DNA of 64,000 nt from an uncultured Bacteroidales bacterium (GCA_934716995.1 CAKUYO010000003.1:68925-132924), one strand, 5' to 3'; counted from the first letter of the stretch, positions 16,813 to 26,184 are shown. Numbers and translations are program-made. Notes: generated from the letters alone by a model not told the origin.

Positions 16813-18069
16813 TTATTCAGTAGGGATGTCTTTGTTGACATTCTTGCTGCCGATGAGGGCATAGAAGAGGATATAGAGGAGACCGATAATAGGGACAATG
16901 TAAGAGAGCAGGTAGCCTACGTGGTCGGCAAGCATATTCTGGAAGAAAGGCAGGATACCGCCACCGCAGACGAGTGCCATAAAGATACCGCTGGCAGCAG
17001 GAGTGTATTTGCCGAGTCCTTCGGCAGCAAGGTTGAAGATAGCCCCCCACATCACGCTGGTCATCAGACCACAGAGGAACATTATAATCATGCTGACAGG
17101 TAACTCAACGCCTTTGAAGGTAACGACCCACGTCTCGGGGAAGAACATCACGCAGAGAAGCATAACGACAGCCGTAGCGGAAACGGCAGCGAGCATCGCC
17201 TTACTGCTGACCTTACCACCGATAGCCCCACCGAGAAGACGGCCGCACATCATCATCAGCCAGTAGAAACCGACTACGGTACCGGCAATAGCAGGACCTA
17301 CGAGCGGGTCGTTGGACATATAGAGATTGGCAGTATTCGGAATGCCGACTTCGACACCTACATAGAAGAATATGGCGATGGCACCAAGCACGAAATGACG
17401 GAACGACATCGGGCTGTATTTGTCCTTGTTGAGGCGGGCGGCAGCACGCTGCTCGGCAGTCTCGATATGCGGTTCGGGGATATTGGTGAAGAAGATAACC
17501 AGGAAAGCCACCACAAAGATAATCATTGCGGTGAGCATAGCAGGAGCCGCATCGGAAACGGAGGCGGTGCTTGCCTGACCGCCGATGAGGTAGCCCAAGA
17601 AAATAGGTGCGATAGTACCACCGATAGAGTTGCACGAACCACCGAACTGAATCAACTGGTTACCGCGCTTGCCACCACCACCAAGGGTGTTCAACATCGG
17701 GTTGACCACGATATTGAGGAGACACATGGAGAAACCGGCAATGAAGGCACCAAGGACATACACTCCGAAACTCTCGGCATAGCCGCTCAGCCACTGTACA
17801 CCGACACCGACGAAGCCGACGGTTACTGCCAACAGAGATGTGAATTTGTAACCTTTGCGCTTAAGGATGATACCACCCGGAATACCCATACAAGCGTAGG
17901 CAATGAAATTGGCGAGTGTACCGAGTTGCGACATGGCATTCGATGCACCGAACTGGTTTTTCACGATGACGCCCATCGAACCTGCAAAGTTGGTAACGAA
18001 GGCAATCATAAAAAAGAGGAGAAACATCACTACAATCGGCAGTATGTTTCGGGACTGATTGTTACTCAT
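16813..18069 (-). CDS. MFS sugar permease, FucP/GluP-like
   Basis: A 418-residue protein with about 12 hydrophobic helices. The features that place it near the FucP (fucose/glucose/galactose:H+) group are the N-terminal FLLFFMIAFVTNFAGSMG helix, the loop GIPGGIILKRKGYK after helix 2, and the NPMLNTLGGGGKRGNQLI segment followed by FGGSCNSIGGTIAPIFLG. It would import a sugar with protons (or Na+) across the inner membrane. The substrate cannot be told from the sequence and no sugar-catabolic gene is next to it. It lies 65 bp downstream of the DPP-IV-like peptidase in the same direction. Confidence 0.85.
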   Translation of the reverse strand: MSNNQSRNILPIVVMFLLFFMIAFVTNFAGSMGVIVKNQFGASNAMSQLGTLANFIAYACMGIPGGIILKRKGYKFTSLLAVTVGFVGVGVQWLSGYAESFGVYVLGAFIAGFSMCLLNIVVNPMLNTLGGGGKRGNQLIQFGGSCNSIGGTIAPIFLGYLIGGQASTASVSDAAPAMLTAMIIFVVAFLVIFFTNIPEPHIETAEQRAAARLNKDKYSPMSFRHFVLGAIAIFFYVGVEVGIPNTANLYMSNDPLVGPAIAGTVVGFYWLMMMCGRLLGGAIGGKVSSKAMLAAVSATAVVMLLCVMFFPETWVVTFKGVELPVSMIIMFLCGLMTSVMWGAIFNLAAEGLGKYTPAASGIFMALVCGGGILPFFQNMLADHVGYLLSYIVPIIGLLYILFYALIGSKNVNKDIPTE

Positions 18070-18104
18070 AGTATATTGTTTTTTGTTGTTTAATGACGGG
18101 AAAA

Positions 18105-18143
18105 AGGGTAAGGTCTTTAAGGTTAGTAAGGTCCTTAAAGGTT
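18105..18143 (+). repeat. Nonamer array (AAGGTCCTT family)
   Basis: 9-bp units AAGGTCTTT, AAGGTTAGT, AAGGTCCTT and AAAGGTTGT-like, overlapping the 3' end of the peptidase gene. The same family appears at 40251-40295. Confidence 0.55.
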
Positions 18144-20192
18144 GTTTTGCAAGAAAAGCATCAAGCGGCGGTGGAGATGGGTGTAGTTGTTGCGTTTCTT
18201 GAGGAAATGGTTGTCATCGGGATAGATCTGCATCTCGAACTGCTTGCCTGCCTGGACGAGAGACTCTATATATAATAAGGTGTTCTGTGCGTGGACATTG
18301 TCATCGGCGAGACCGTGCACGATGAGCAGTTTGCCGTTGAGCCGGTCGCCTTTGCCGGTAAGGCTGCTTAGGTTGTAACCGCTTTCGTTGACTTGCGGGC
18401 GGCGCATATACCGCTCGGTGTAGGCGGAATCATAGAGCCGCCAATCGGTAACGGGTGCGATAGCGATACCGCAACGGAAGGGGCTGTCGGGGCAGGACAT
18501 GGTAGTAAGCGTCTGGAAACCGCCGTAACTCCACCCGCAGAGACAGAGGCGGTCGGCATCGACATAGGGCAGCGATTGGAGATAACGGGCGGCACTGATC
18601 TGGTCTTGTGCCTCGACCTGCCCGAGTTGCATATAGGACGCATTGCGGAATGCCCGTCCGCGGCAGTCGGTACCGCGTCCGTCCACACAGGCAACGATAT
18701 AGCCCTCGTGGGCGAGGTGGTACTCCCAACGCTTGCGCCATTGGTCGAGGACACGCTGGCTCTGCGGTCCCGAGTACTGAATCATCAGAACGGGGTATTT
18801 CTTGGTCTTGTCGAAGTCTTTTGGGAGGATAGTCCATCCGTTGAGCAGGTCACCACGCTCGGTAGTGAATGAAAAGAAGGTCTTTTCGGGAATACCGAGA
18901 GCCGCCCAGTCCTTTGCCACGTCGGCATTGTCTTCCAACACTTTGACTTTGCGCCTGGAGCCGTCTTTGGAGAGGGTGTAGAGCGTGTAGGTGTCCGGTT
19001 GGCTGACAGACTGATAGTTGTCTATCATCTGACGGTAGTCGCCCGAGAAAAAGAGGTTGTGGGTGCCCTCACCGTCGGTGATGCGGACAGGCGTGCCTTT
19101 TTTGAGGGAAAGCATATAGCCCTGACGCGTCTGCGGGGTGGCAGCGGCTTGATAGTAGAGTGTTTGGGTGGATTCGTCGAAACCGTAAACAGCGGTCAGG
19201 TCGGTACCGTCGGGCGTCAGTTGCTTCTGCTGAATACCCTGTGCGGAATAGAGATATGCTGCGCGCCAACCGCTTTTCTCGCTTAGGACAATAAGACGGT
19301 TATCGGAAAGCCACTGCCATTGGTCGAACAGTTCGTAGTCGATAAAACAATCGCTGCTCTCCTCTTTGTAGAGGGGTCGGGAGACGGTGGAGCGGGAGTT
19401 GCAGAGCAGGATGTCCATGCGGGTCTGGTCGCGGTTGAGACGGAGTACCGCCAACTCGGCGGGTTGCTCGGTCTTGCCCTGCATAACGGGGTTTGTCCAG
19501 CGCAGGCGGGGCAGATAGACGTCCTCATCGGGGTCGTGGGTCTGCATGGTGCGGATGGTCTTGTTGCGGATATCATAGACGCAGACAGAGACCTGTGCAT
19601 TGGGTTCGCCTGCCTTGGGGTAACGCAAAGAGGCTTCGCGCGGGTAGGTAGTACCTGAAAATTCCTGCCACGTAAAAGTGGGGACACGGGTTTCGTCGAG
19701 ACGGACAAATGCCAACTGCTTGGAGTCGGGTGAGAAAGCAAACAGGCAGGTAACGCCGAATTCCTCCTCGTAAAGCCAGTCGGCGATGCCGTTGATGATC
19801 TCGGGGTTCTCGTCGTGGGTAACGGCTACTTCGGTGCCGAAATCGAGTTTGTGCAGATAGAGGTTGTTGCCTTTGGCAAAAGCGATGTAACGCCCGTCGG
19901 GAGAGAGAACGGCATCGCGCACGAGGGTGTCGCTCAGGTGCTTGCGCGTACCTTTCTGTGTGTCAACAATGTAATAGTCGGCAAGAAACGAGCGGCGGAA
20001 CAACTGCTGTTCGTTCTCGTATTCAAGGCGGTAACGACCGGTAGAGGTGTTGCCGAGAATGCTGTCGGTTTGCTCAACGGAAAGTTTGCGGGCATTGTAT
20101 TTGCCGTCCAAGATGTCGGTCAGCAGATCGGCGTGCAATCCGGTTGATAGCACCAATGCAAAAAGAAGGAGCGTGTATATCCGTTTTTTCAT
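18135..20192 (-). CDS. Dipeptidyl peptidase IV-like serine peptidase (S9 family)
   Basis: 685 residues from ATG 20192, which gives a signal peptide (MKKRIYTLLLFALVLSTGLHA). The N-terminal beta-propeller (DPPIV_N) includes SPDGRYIAFAKGNNLYL, EEEFGVTCLFAFSPDSKQLAF and an EE pair near residue 165. The C-terminal alpha/beta-hydrolase has Ser in GWSYGGF (about 554), Asp in HGLADDNVH (about 630) and His in YPDDNHFL (about 661). Such enzymes release Xaa-Pro dipeptides in the periplasm or at the surface of peptide-fermenting Bacteroidales. No C-terminal sorting motif is seen, so it is probably periplasmic. Confidence 0.93.
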   Translation of the reverse strand: MKKRIYTLLLFALVLSTGLHADLLTDILDGKYNARKLSVEQTDSILGNTSTGRYRLEYENEQQLFRRSFLADYYIVDTQKGTRKHLSDTLVRDAVLSPDGRYIAFAKGNNLYLHKLDFGTEVAVTHDENPEIINGIADWLYEEEFGVTCLFAFSPDSKQLAFVRLDETRVPTFTWQEFSGTTYPREASLRYPKAGEPNAQVSVCVYDIRNKTIRTMQTHDPDEDVYLPRLRWTNPVMQGKTEQPAELAVLRLNRDQTRMDILLCNSRSTVSRPLYKEESSDCFIDYELFDQWQWLSDNRLIVLSEKSGWRAAYLYSAQGIQQKQLTPDGTDLTAVYGFDESTQTLYYQAAATPQTRQGYMLSLKKGTPVRITDGEGTHNLFFSGDYRQMIDNYQSVSQPDTYTLYTLSKDGSRRKVKVLEDNADVAKDWAALGIPEKTFFSFTTERGDLLNGWTILPKDFDKTKKYPVLMIQYSGPQSQRVLDQWRKRWEYHLAHEGYIVACVDGRGTDCRGRAFRNASYMQLGQVEAQDQISAARYLQSLPYVDADRLCLCGWSYGGFQTLTTMSCPDSPFRCGIAIAPVTDWRLYDSAYTERYMRRPQVNESGYNLSSLTGKGDRLNGKLLIVHGLADDNVHAQNTLLYIESLVQAGKQFEMQIYPDDNHFLKKRNNYTHLHRRLMLFLQNNL

Positions 20193-20203
20193 AAGTATTC
20201 TCC

Positions 20204-20298
20204 TTTGCCGCAAAGCGGCAAGAAATCTAAATAAATCTTTTACATTTTGTATTCCTATAATTGCCTTAAATCTTATTCGCCTGCGGCGGAGAAGTTGG
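20204..20298 (+). repeat. Dispersed intergenic repeat R1, copy A
   Basis: Starts CTCCTTTGCCGCAAAGCGGC and ends ATCTTATTCGCCTGCGGCGG, about 95 bp. Two further copies: 31949-32036 (same strand) and about 34411-34500 (opposite strand). Confidence 0.75.
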
Positions 20299-20360
20299 CA
20301 CTAATAGTTATAGGTTCGGTTTGGAAAAATACAACATTTTTGAATGAGCAGGTGAGGCTT

Positions 20361-20393
20361 ATCCACAGGGTATCCACCCGACATCCACCTGAC
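20361..20393 (-). repeat. 11-bp array, reverse of the 8172-8202 family
   Basis: On the minus strand GGTGGATGTCGGGTGGATAC. Two units only, in the 234-bp gap between the peptidase and the next secreted protein, next to repeat R1. Confidence 0.5.
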
Positions 20394-20427
20394 AATTCAA
20401 CCATTGCGCAAAGATAGGAAAAATAAA

Positions 20428-21729
20428 TCATTTATGCAAATGTATGGTCTTTTTGCCATTTACGATGTACAATTTGTAAATTCCTATTTGCAGGGTTTGC
20501 TGTATGTCGTTTCCGCCGGTTGTCAAGTGGATATCGGAGCGTTTCGGGTAGGAGGTGTAGCAGGTAGGTGATTCGTTTACCGGTGCTTCGTAAAGAAGGG
20601 TTTGGTAAACCAATGTATTGCCATTGAGGCGTACGACTTTGCCGCAATAGTTTTTGTCGGCATCGACATCCAGCCACAGGGCGGACACCATATCGCCGTC
20701 GGCGTCGGGCAGGAAGAAAGCAACGGTTTCGTCGGACAAGACACGATAGCGCCAGCGGGTGGGGGTGTCGGACAGTTTGCCGCTTTTGCAACCGATTGAT
20801 TGCGAGGACGAAAGATGGGTGATGGTGGCGGTGCTGTCGGCGGAAAAATCGATGTAATAGACCATCTCGGGCGCAATGTCGAACGTGCGCTCGTACCACT
20901 GGTTGTCGGTGGTGGCGAGAGTGATTTCCCGAGCGGGAATGGCAGAGGCGGATATGGCACCTGCATAAACGGCGTTGAGAACGGGAAATGCCATAGCGTA
21001 ATAACCGCTTTGACAGTCGGTGCGCTGCAGGAGGTCGGGCGTTTGGAGGTCATCCGAATAGACCGCATAGAGACTGCCGTCCCCGCGGGGGTAATAGACC
21101 GTTTCAGGGGCATAGAACTGCGGGCGGACGGTAGTTTTCTCAACCGGACTTTCTGTCCAGCCGAGGAATTTCCAACCGTCTTCATTCGGGAGGGCAGGTA
21201 GTATGATGCCAGCACCGGTTTTGGGCTCTGTCAGACGGGTGTATGAGCCTGTTTCTGTTTGCAAATCAACGGAATACGGACGTAAGGCGGCTTTTTGCCA
21301 GACAATGTCGTATCGGGCAATGTATAGCGAGTTGGCAGTGGCGTCAATGCGAATAGTGATGTTGCCGTCGGCGGGCTTGATTATCGGGTTGAAAGTGCGG
21401 GTGATGTCCGTATAGTCGGTGGTGTAGGTGCCGCTCCATTGGTCGAAACCGCTGTCGGCGATGTTCCAGACGGTTTGTCCGTCTATGGTCATTTGCAGCG
21501 TGCCCGCACCGGCGGACTTGTTGGAACGCATAGAGACGGTAACGGATTGGATCTCTGTGTTTTGCCAGCCGGACAGGGTGAGCGTGGCGGATTGCCCTGC
21601 GGTCATCTGCCCTTTTCTGCCCGTACAAATGTATTGGGTGGTAGCATTTTCGGGAAGGATACCGCTTGCGGATACTTTTTTGTTGGTTTCGACGGTAAAT
21701 GTGGCGATTAGGGCTATGAGAGCAAACAT
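20428..21729 (-). CDS. Secreted protein with InlB-type repeat
   Basis: 433 residues. A hydrophobic start (MFALIALIATFTV) suggests export. The middle segment WKFLGWTESPVEKTTVRPQF, followed by GDGSLYAVYSD, matches the Listeria-Bacteroides InlB/Flg_new beta-grasp repeat found in surface proteins. The N-terminal third (TLTLSGWQNTEIQSVTVSMR) is beta-sandwich-like. The C-terminus IGIYKLYIVNGKKTIHLHK resembles only the beginning of the sorting motif seen in other cargo (no G-x-x-Y), so secretion by T9SS is uncertain. Function unknown. It has its own strong promoter. Confidence 0.75.
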   Translation of the reverse strand: MFALIALIATFTVETNKKVSASGILPENATTQYICTGRKGQMTAGQSATLTLSGWQNTEIQSVTVSMRSNKSAGAGTLQMTIDGQTVWNIADSGFDQWSGTYTTDYTDITRTFNPIIKPADGNITIRIDATANSLYIARYDIVWQKAALRPYSVDLQTETGSYTRLTEPKTGAGIILPALPNEDGWKFLGWTESPVEKTTVRPQFYAPETVYYPRGDGSLYAVYSDDLQTPDLLQRTDCQSGYYAMAFPVLNAVYAGAISASAIPAREITLATTDNQWYERTFDIAPEMVYYIDFSADSTATITHLSSSQSIGCKSGKLSDTPTRWRYRVLSDETVAFFLPDADGDMVSALWLDVDADKNYCGKVVRLNGNTLVYQTLLYEAPVNESPTCYTSYPKRSDIHLTTGGNDIQQTLQIGIYKLYIVNGKKTIHLHK

Positions 21730-21748
21730 AAAAATATCAATTTATCCA

Positions 21749-21779
21749 CAAAGGTAAAGTGAATTTTACACATTGGCAA
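21749..21779 (-). promoter_or_regulatory. Promoter of the 20428-21729 gene
   Basis: TTG (21779-21777), 20 nt, TACCTTTG (21756-21749) on the minus strand. Confidence 0.75.
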
Positions 21780-21828
21780 TTTTTCTGTGAATTAAAGGCA
21801 ATAATTTTCGTATATCGGAAAAATATCG

Positions 21829-21836
21829 TAACTTTG
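21829..21836 (+). promoter_or_regulatory. Probable promoter (-7 box) of the nqr operon
   Basis: TAACTTTG followed by CACGC. The expected TTG 20 nt upstream reads TTT, so the -33 element is weak. It implies a leader of about 340 nt before nqrA. Confidence 0.5.
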
Positions 21837-21842
21837 CACGCA

Positions 21843-22185
21843 TTTTATGTGCAGAGGTGTGGGTGCTTCCTGACATTTTGGACGACGCGGGACGCATCGT
21901 TCCTACAAAGTGGAGGATGGGCAGCCAAATACGGTTGCCGCGAAGACGGAGGGCGATGTAGGCGGGCTTGCCAAGCCCGCAACGGGGACACTTTCTTCAA
22001 GAGGTCGAGATCTTCTTTTGAAAAGACCGGTATTGTTCGGAGTGATTATTTGGGTTGGATGTGTTAAAATTTGCAAGGGCTTTCTAAAGTCAAGGATATA
22101 CTATCCTATGCGTATCCTAAGCGCATCCTATAACGATTTGGGGGAAGACGGAACGAAAATATAAAATAAAAATACATTAACATTT
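21843..22185 (+). other. Long untranslated leader of nqrA
   Basis: About 340 nt between the -7 box and the nqrA ATG. It contains a GCGGGCTTGCCAAGCCCGC hairpin (near 21961-21980) and an 11-bp tandem array (22102-22139). A small open frame inside (21910-22164) has no convincing protein character. No known riboswitch class was recognised. Confidence 0.4.
22102..22139 (+). repeat. 11-bp tandem array before nqrA
   Basis: TATCCTATGCG, TATCCTAAGCG, CATCCTATAAC plus GATTT; the same family and same terminal unit as 4196-4233. Confidence 0.7.
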
Positions 22186-23538
22186 ATGCAACAAATCAAA
22201 CTGAAACGTGGTTTGGACATACCTTTTGAAGGCGCGGCAGCATTGACGCTCGGTAGCGTGAATCGTCCTGCGGTCTATCATATCGTGCCCGACCATTTCG
22301 CCGGCATCACACCGAAACTGATGGTGCACGAAGGCGACAGCGTGAAGGCAGGTTCGCCCCTGTTTCACGACAAGGCATTTGAGCAGATGTTGTTTACATC
22401 GCCTGTAAGCGGTAAGGTGGCGGCTATTGTCCGCGGCGACCGCCGGAAAGTGATGTCGATTGACATTGAGGCAGATGCCTGCATTGCGTATGAGACGTTT
22501 GATAAGTCTGCTGATATCAAGACCCTGCTGCTCCAGTCGGGTCTTTGGTGTCTTATCAAGCAGCGTCCTTACGACTGCATTGCCATGCCGAGCAAGCAGC
22601 CGAAGGCTATCTTCATCTCGACTTTCGACAGCGCACCTGTGGCACCGGATTATGAGTGGGTGCTGAAAGGGCGGCTGGCAGAACTGCAAGCGGCTGTGAG
22701 TGCGCTGAGCAGTGTGGCTCCGGTGTATGTCGGAATAAAAGGCGGCGCAAAAGCCACCGAGTTCCGCGAGTTGAAAGACTGCACTTTGTATGAAGTGTTC
22801 GGTCCGCACCCTGCAGGCAACGTGGGTGTACAGATCAACCATGTGGCACCGATTGCCAAAGGCGAGACGGTTTGGACAATCAACATACAAGACCTTGACC
22901 TGATTGGCCGCTTGCTGACCAAGGGTATTGTGGATATGCAGAAGAAAGTGGCTCTGACGGGTCCGCTGGCTTACGGCGCACAATACTACAATGTACTGCC
23001 GGGTATGCCTGTAACGGAGATTTTCCGCAGCAATGTGATGACGGGTGAGCCCGTCCGCTACGTGGCAGGCAATGTGCTGAGCGGACACCAAGTGGGTTTG
23101 GACGAGATGATCAGTATCTACGACAACCAGTTTACGGTACTGGACGAGGGTACGGAGAACCACGAGTTTATGGGTTGGATAATGCCGCGCTTCGGCTCGT
23201 TCAATGCAAGCAAGACCGACCCCGCGAAGATGTTCGACTGCGCTTTTACGCGCTGGCTCTTCGGTAAGAAACACTACCAGTGGGATGCACGTCTGAAAGG
23301 CGGTCGCCGTGCGATCATCGTGAGCGGCGAGTATGACAAAGTGTTCCCGATGGATATCTATCCCGAGTACCTGATCAAGGCAATGATTGCCGGAAACATC
23401 GACAAGATGGAGGCATTGGGCGTGTATGAAGTGGCTCCCGAAGACTTTGCGCTTTGCGAGTATGTCTGCACCTCGAAGATGCCGCTTCAGGCTATTGTAA
23501 GAACCGCATTGGATAACTTAAAAAAGGAGATTGAGTGA
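22186..23538 (+). CDS. nqrA: Na+-translocating NADH:quinone reductase subunit A
   Basis: A 450-residue cytoplasmic subunit of Na+-NQR. It begins IKLKRGLDIPFEGAAALTLG and contains DHFAGITPKLMVHEGDSVKA, both typical of NqrA, with VRYVAGNVLSGHQ and the late ALCEYVCTSKMPLQAIVR block. NqrA is thought to contribute to the quinone site at the NqrA-NqrB interface. It is first in a complete nqrABCDEF operon, and its TGA stop overlaps the nqrB ATG by one base (TGATG). Confidence 0.97.
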   Translation: MQQIKLKRGLDIPFEGAAALTLGSVNRPAVYHIVPDHFAGITPKLMVHEGDSVKAGSPLFHDKAFEQMLFTSPVSGKVAAIVRGDRRKVMSIDIEADACIAYETFDKSADIKTLLLQSGLWCLIKQRPYDCIAMPSKQPKAIFISTFDSAPVAPDYEWVLKGRLAELQAAVSALSSVAPVYVGIKGGAKATEFRELKDCTLYEVFGPHPAGNVGVQINHVAPIAKGETVWTINIQDLDLIGRLLTKGIVDMQKKVALTGPLAYGAQYYNVLPGMPVTEIFRSNVMTGEPVRYVAGNVLSGHQVGLDEMISIYDNQFTVLDEGTENHEFMGWIMPRFGSFNASKTDPAKMFDCAFTRWLFGKKHYQWDARLKGGRRAIIVSGEYDKVFPMDIYPEYLIKAMIAGNIDKMEALGVYEVAPEDFALCEYVCTSKMPLQAIVRTALDNLKKEIE

Positions 23539-24743
23539 TGTTTAACGGTTTATATAAATTAGTAGAGAAACTTCGCCCGACCTTCGATGAGGGCGGCAAG
23601 TTGCACGCTCTCCATTCGGTGTTCGACGGTTTTGACACGTTCCTGTTTACGCCTAACACGACTTCGAAGCGCGTGGGCACACAGATTCATGACGGTTCGG
23701 ATTCGAAACGTACGATGATTCTTGTGGTTTTGGCACTCGTTCCCGCTATGCTGTTCGGTATGTTCAATGTCGGTTACCAGCACCTGCTGGCTACGGGCGA
23801 GTTGGTACGCGGCGGAATGACTTGCGCCTTGTGGTGGAAAGCATTCGGCTTCGGTCTGCTGGCTGTATTGCCTTATATCATAGTCAGTTATGCTGTCGGA
23901 CTCGGTATTGAGTTCACGGTAGCGCAATGGAAGAAAGAAGAGATCCAAGAAGGTTTCCTTGTTACAGGTTTCATCATTCCGCTGATTGTGCCGATCAATA
24001 CTCCGCTGTGGATGGTGGCTATCGCTACCGCTTTTGCGGTGATCTTCGCCAAAGAGGTGTTCGGCGGTACGGGGTATAACATTTTCAACGTGGCTCTTAT
24101 CACGCGCGCGTTCCTGTTCTTTGCATACCCGACGCATATGACGGGTGATACTGCTTTCGTCCGCACAGGCGGCACTTGGGGCTGGGACGGCGGCAAGACC
24201 ATCGTGGACGGCTTCTCGGGGGCAACGCCTCTGACACAGATAGCCACCACTGCCGACACCCATCTGATGCCCGTGGATTTCTGGACGGCTTTCAACGGTC
24301 TGATCCCCGGTTCGGTGGGTGAGACCTGCTGCTGGGCTATCCTGCTCGGTGCGCTGTTGCTGCTGACGACGGGTGTGGCTTCGTGGAAGACGATGCTCAG
24401 TATCTTTGTAGGCGGCGGACTGACTGCGTGGTTGTTCAATGTGTGCGGTCCGGATACGGCTGCTGCGCATTTCCCGTGGTATATGCATCTGGTAACGGGC
24501 GGTTTCGCTTTCGGTGCCGTGTTTATGGCTACTGATCCTGTTACGTCTGCCCGTACGGAGTGCGGCAAGTGGATCTACGGTTTTCTGATCGGTTTTATGG
24601 CAGTGGTTATCCGCGTGCTCAACCCCGGTTACCCCGAGGGAATGATGCTCTCCATTCTGCTGATGAACGCCTTTGCTCCGCTTATCGACTGGTGCGTAGT
24701 GCAAGTGAATATCAAACGTCGTATGAAACGCGCTAAAATCTAA
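23538..24743 (+). CDS. nqrB: Na+-NQR subunit B
   Basis: 401 residues from ATG 23538 (a GTG three bases upstream is also in frame). It is a multi-pass membrane subunit that carries a covalently bound FMN. The flavin-attachment motif SGAT is in DGFSGATPLTQIATT, with the Thr at about residue 227, and it also binds riboflavin and lines the Na+ path in the family. Helical segments such as TGFIIPLIVPINTPLWMV and ATDPVTSARTE are highly conserved in NqrB. It overlaps nqrA by one base. Confidence 0.97.
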   Translation: MFNGLYKLVEKLRPTFDEGGKLHALHSVFDGFDTFLFTPNTTSKRVGTQIHDGSDSKRTMILVVLALVPAMLFGMFNVGYQHLLATGELVRGGMTCALWWKAFGFGLLAVLPYIIVSYAVGLGIEFTVAQWKKEEIQEGFLVTGFIIPLIVPINTPLWMVAIATAFAVIFAKEVFGGTGYNIFNVALITRAFLFFAYPTHMTGDTAFVRTGGTWGWDGGKTIVDGFSGATPLTQIATTADTHLMPVDFWTAFNGLIPGSVGETCCWAILLGALLLLTTGVASWKTMLSIFVGGGLTAWLFNVCGPDTAAAHFPWYMHLVTGGFAFGAVFMATDPVTSARTECGKWIYGFLIGFMAVVIRVLNPGYPEGMMLSILLMNAFAPLIDWCVVQVNIKRRMKRAKI

Positions 24744-24748
24744 GAAAT

Positions 24749-25552
24749 ATGGCACAGAAGAAATATGTATGCTCCGTGTGCGGCTATGTCCACACCGGTG
24801 ATAATGCACCCGAGGAGTGCCCGCAGTGCCACCAGAAAGGTGTGTTTACTGAACAGAAGAAAAAAGGACTTGACACCAACAGCAATGTCTATACCATAGT
24901 CTATGCAACGGTGATTGTGGTGATTGTGGCTATCTTGCTGGCGGTAGTGAGCCAAGTGCTCAGTCCGCGCCAACAGGCAAATGCGCTGCTTGACCGGCAA
25001 AAACAGATTCTGGTAGCCCTCAATCAGGACTACTCGAAGGCTGACCCTGCGGCTATGTATAAGGAGTTGGTAAAAGACTCGACCGTGAACGGTCTGCCGC
25101 TGTATGTGGCAACGATTGACGGCGAGACCAAGTATGTACTCAAACTTCACGGAACGGGTCTGTGGGGCGGTATCGGTGGTTATCTGGCACTGGATGCGGA
25201 TAAGAACACCATCTTCGGCATTAACTTCAACCACGAGAGCGAGACTCCGGGTTTGGGCGCCGAGATCGTTACCGCCAAATTCCGCAACCAGTTCAACGGA
25301 AAGCACATCCGTAACGCCGAGGGCGAGATTTGCTCGGTGGCTGTGTTGAAAGCCGGCAAGACGGCGGAGAACGGACAGGAGCAGGTGGATGCCGTTTCTG
25401 GCGCGACCATCACTTCGACGGGTGTGAATGATATGCTGGTGAACAACCTTGCAGAGTACGCCGAGTTTCTGAATGATTGTAAAACCAACAACTGCGCTGC
25501 TCCCTGTGAGGCTGCTCAAGAGGGTGACGAGGTTGAACAAACAATGGAATAA
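24749..25552 (+). CDS. nqrC: Na+-NQR subunit C with N-terminal rubredoxin-like domain
   Basis: 267 residues. The C-terminal three quarters are ordinary NqrC: one transmembrane helix (about 47-68), a periplasmic FMN-binding domain, and the flavin-attachment motif SGATITSTGV (Thr near 221). The first 31 residues are not: YVCSVCGYVHTGDNAPEECP followed by QC has four Cys (8, 11, 24, 27) in the CxxCGY...PxxCPxC pattern of rubredoxin/rubrerythrin C-terminal ribbons. This part would face the cytoplasm, on the NqrF side. The start is fixed by 5-bp spacing from nqrB, and no stop or frameshift separates the two parts. Confidence 0.95.
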   Translation: MAQKKYVCSVCGYVHTGDNAPEECPQCHQKGVFTEQKKKGLDTNSNVYTIVYATVIVVIVAILLAVVSQVLSPRQQANALLDRQKQILVALNQDYSKADPAAMYKELVKDSTVNGLPLYVATIDGETKYVLKLHGTGLWGGIGGYLALDADKNTIFGINFNHESETPGLGAEIVTAKFRNQFNGKHIRNAEGEICSVAVLKAGKTAENGQEQVDAVSGATITSTGVNDMLVNNLAEYAEFLNDCKTNNCAAPCEAAQEGDEVEQTME

Positions 25553-25554
25553 CT

Positions 25555-26184
25555 ATGGCACTTTCACAAAAAACAAAAGATGTCCTGCTCGGACCGCTCA
25601 ATAAGAACAACCCTGTGGTTGTGCAAATCTTGGGTATCTGTTCGGCACTGGCCGTAACAGTGCAACTCAAGCCTGCATTGGTGATGGGGATCGCGGTAAC
25701 GATTATCGTGGCAATGTCCAACGTGATCATTTCGCTGATGCGCAAGACTATCCCGATGCGTATCCGTATCATTGTCCAACTGGTCGTTGTAGCGGCGTTG
25801 GTAACGCTCGTGAGCGAGGTGCTGAAAGCCTTTGCTTATGATGTGGCAATGCAGTTGAGCGTCTATATCGGACTTATCATTACCAACTGTATTCTGATGG
25901 GACGTCTCGAGGCATTCGCGATGACCAACAACGTAAAGGATTCGTTCCTTGACGGTCTCGGAAACGGTTTCGGCTATGCTATCGTATTGGTAATCGTTGC
26001 TTTCATCCGCGAGTTGCTCGGTGCGGGTACGCTGCTCGGTTTCCGTGTGATTCCCGAGAGTTGGTATGTTGCCAACGGCGGTTGCTACGAGAACTGCGGT
26101 ATGATGATGATGCCGGCAATGGCTCTGATTCTGGTAGGTTGTATCATTTGGGCTCACAGAGGCATAAATAAGGAGGAAAAGTAA
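25555..26184 (+). CDS. nqrD: Na+-NQR subunit D
   Basis: A 209-residue integral membrane subunit with about six helices and the family segments LGICSALAVTVQLKPALVMG near the start, IITNCILMGRLEAFAM in the middle, and FIRELLGAGTLLGF later. NqrD pairs with NqrE in inverted topology, and together they hold an iron centre in the membrane; the Cys in LGICSAL and TNCILMGR are the usual ligand candidates. It lies 2 bp after nqrC. Confidence 0.97.
   Translation: MALSQKTKDVLLGPLNKNNPVVVQILGICSALAVTVQLKPALVMGIAVTIIVAMSNVIISLMRKTIPMRIRIIVQLVVVAALVTLVSEVLKAFAYDVAMQLSVYIGLIITNCILMGRLEAFAMTNNVKDSFLDGLGNGFGYAIVLVIVAFIRELLGAGTLLGFRVIPESWYVANGGCYENCGMMMMPAMALILVGCIIWAHRGINKEEK

Noticed and set aside
21910..22164. 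84-codon frame in the nqr leader
   Set aside because: It ends in the 11-mer array, has no ribosome-binding site and no recognisable content.
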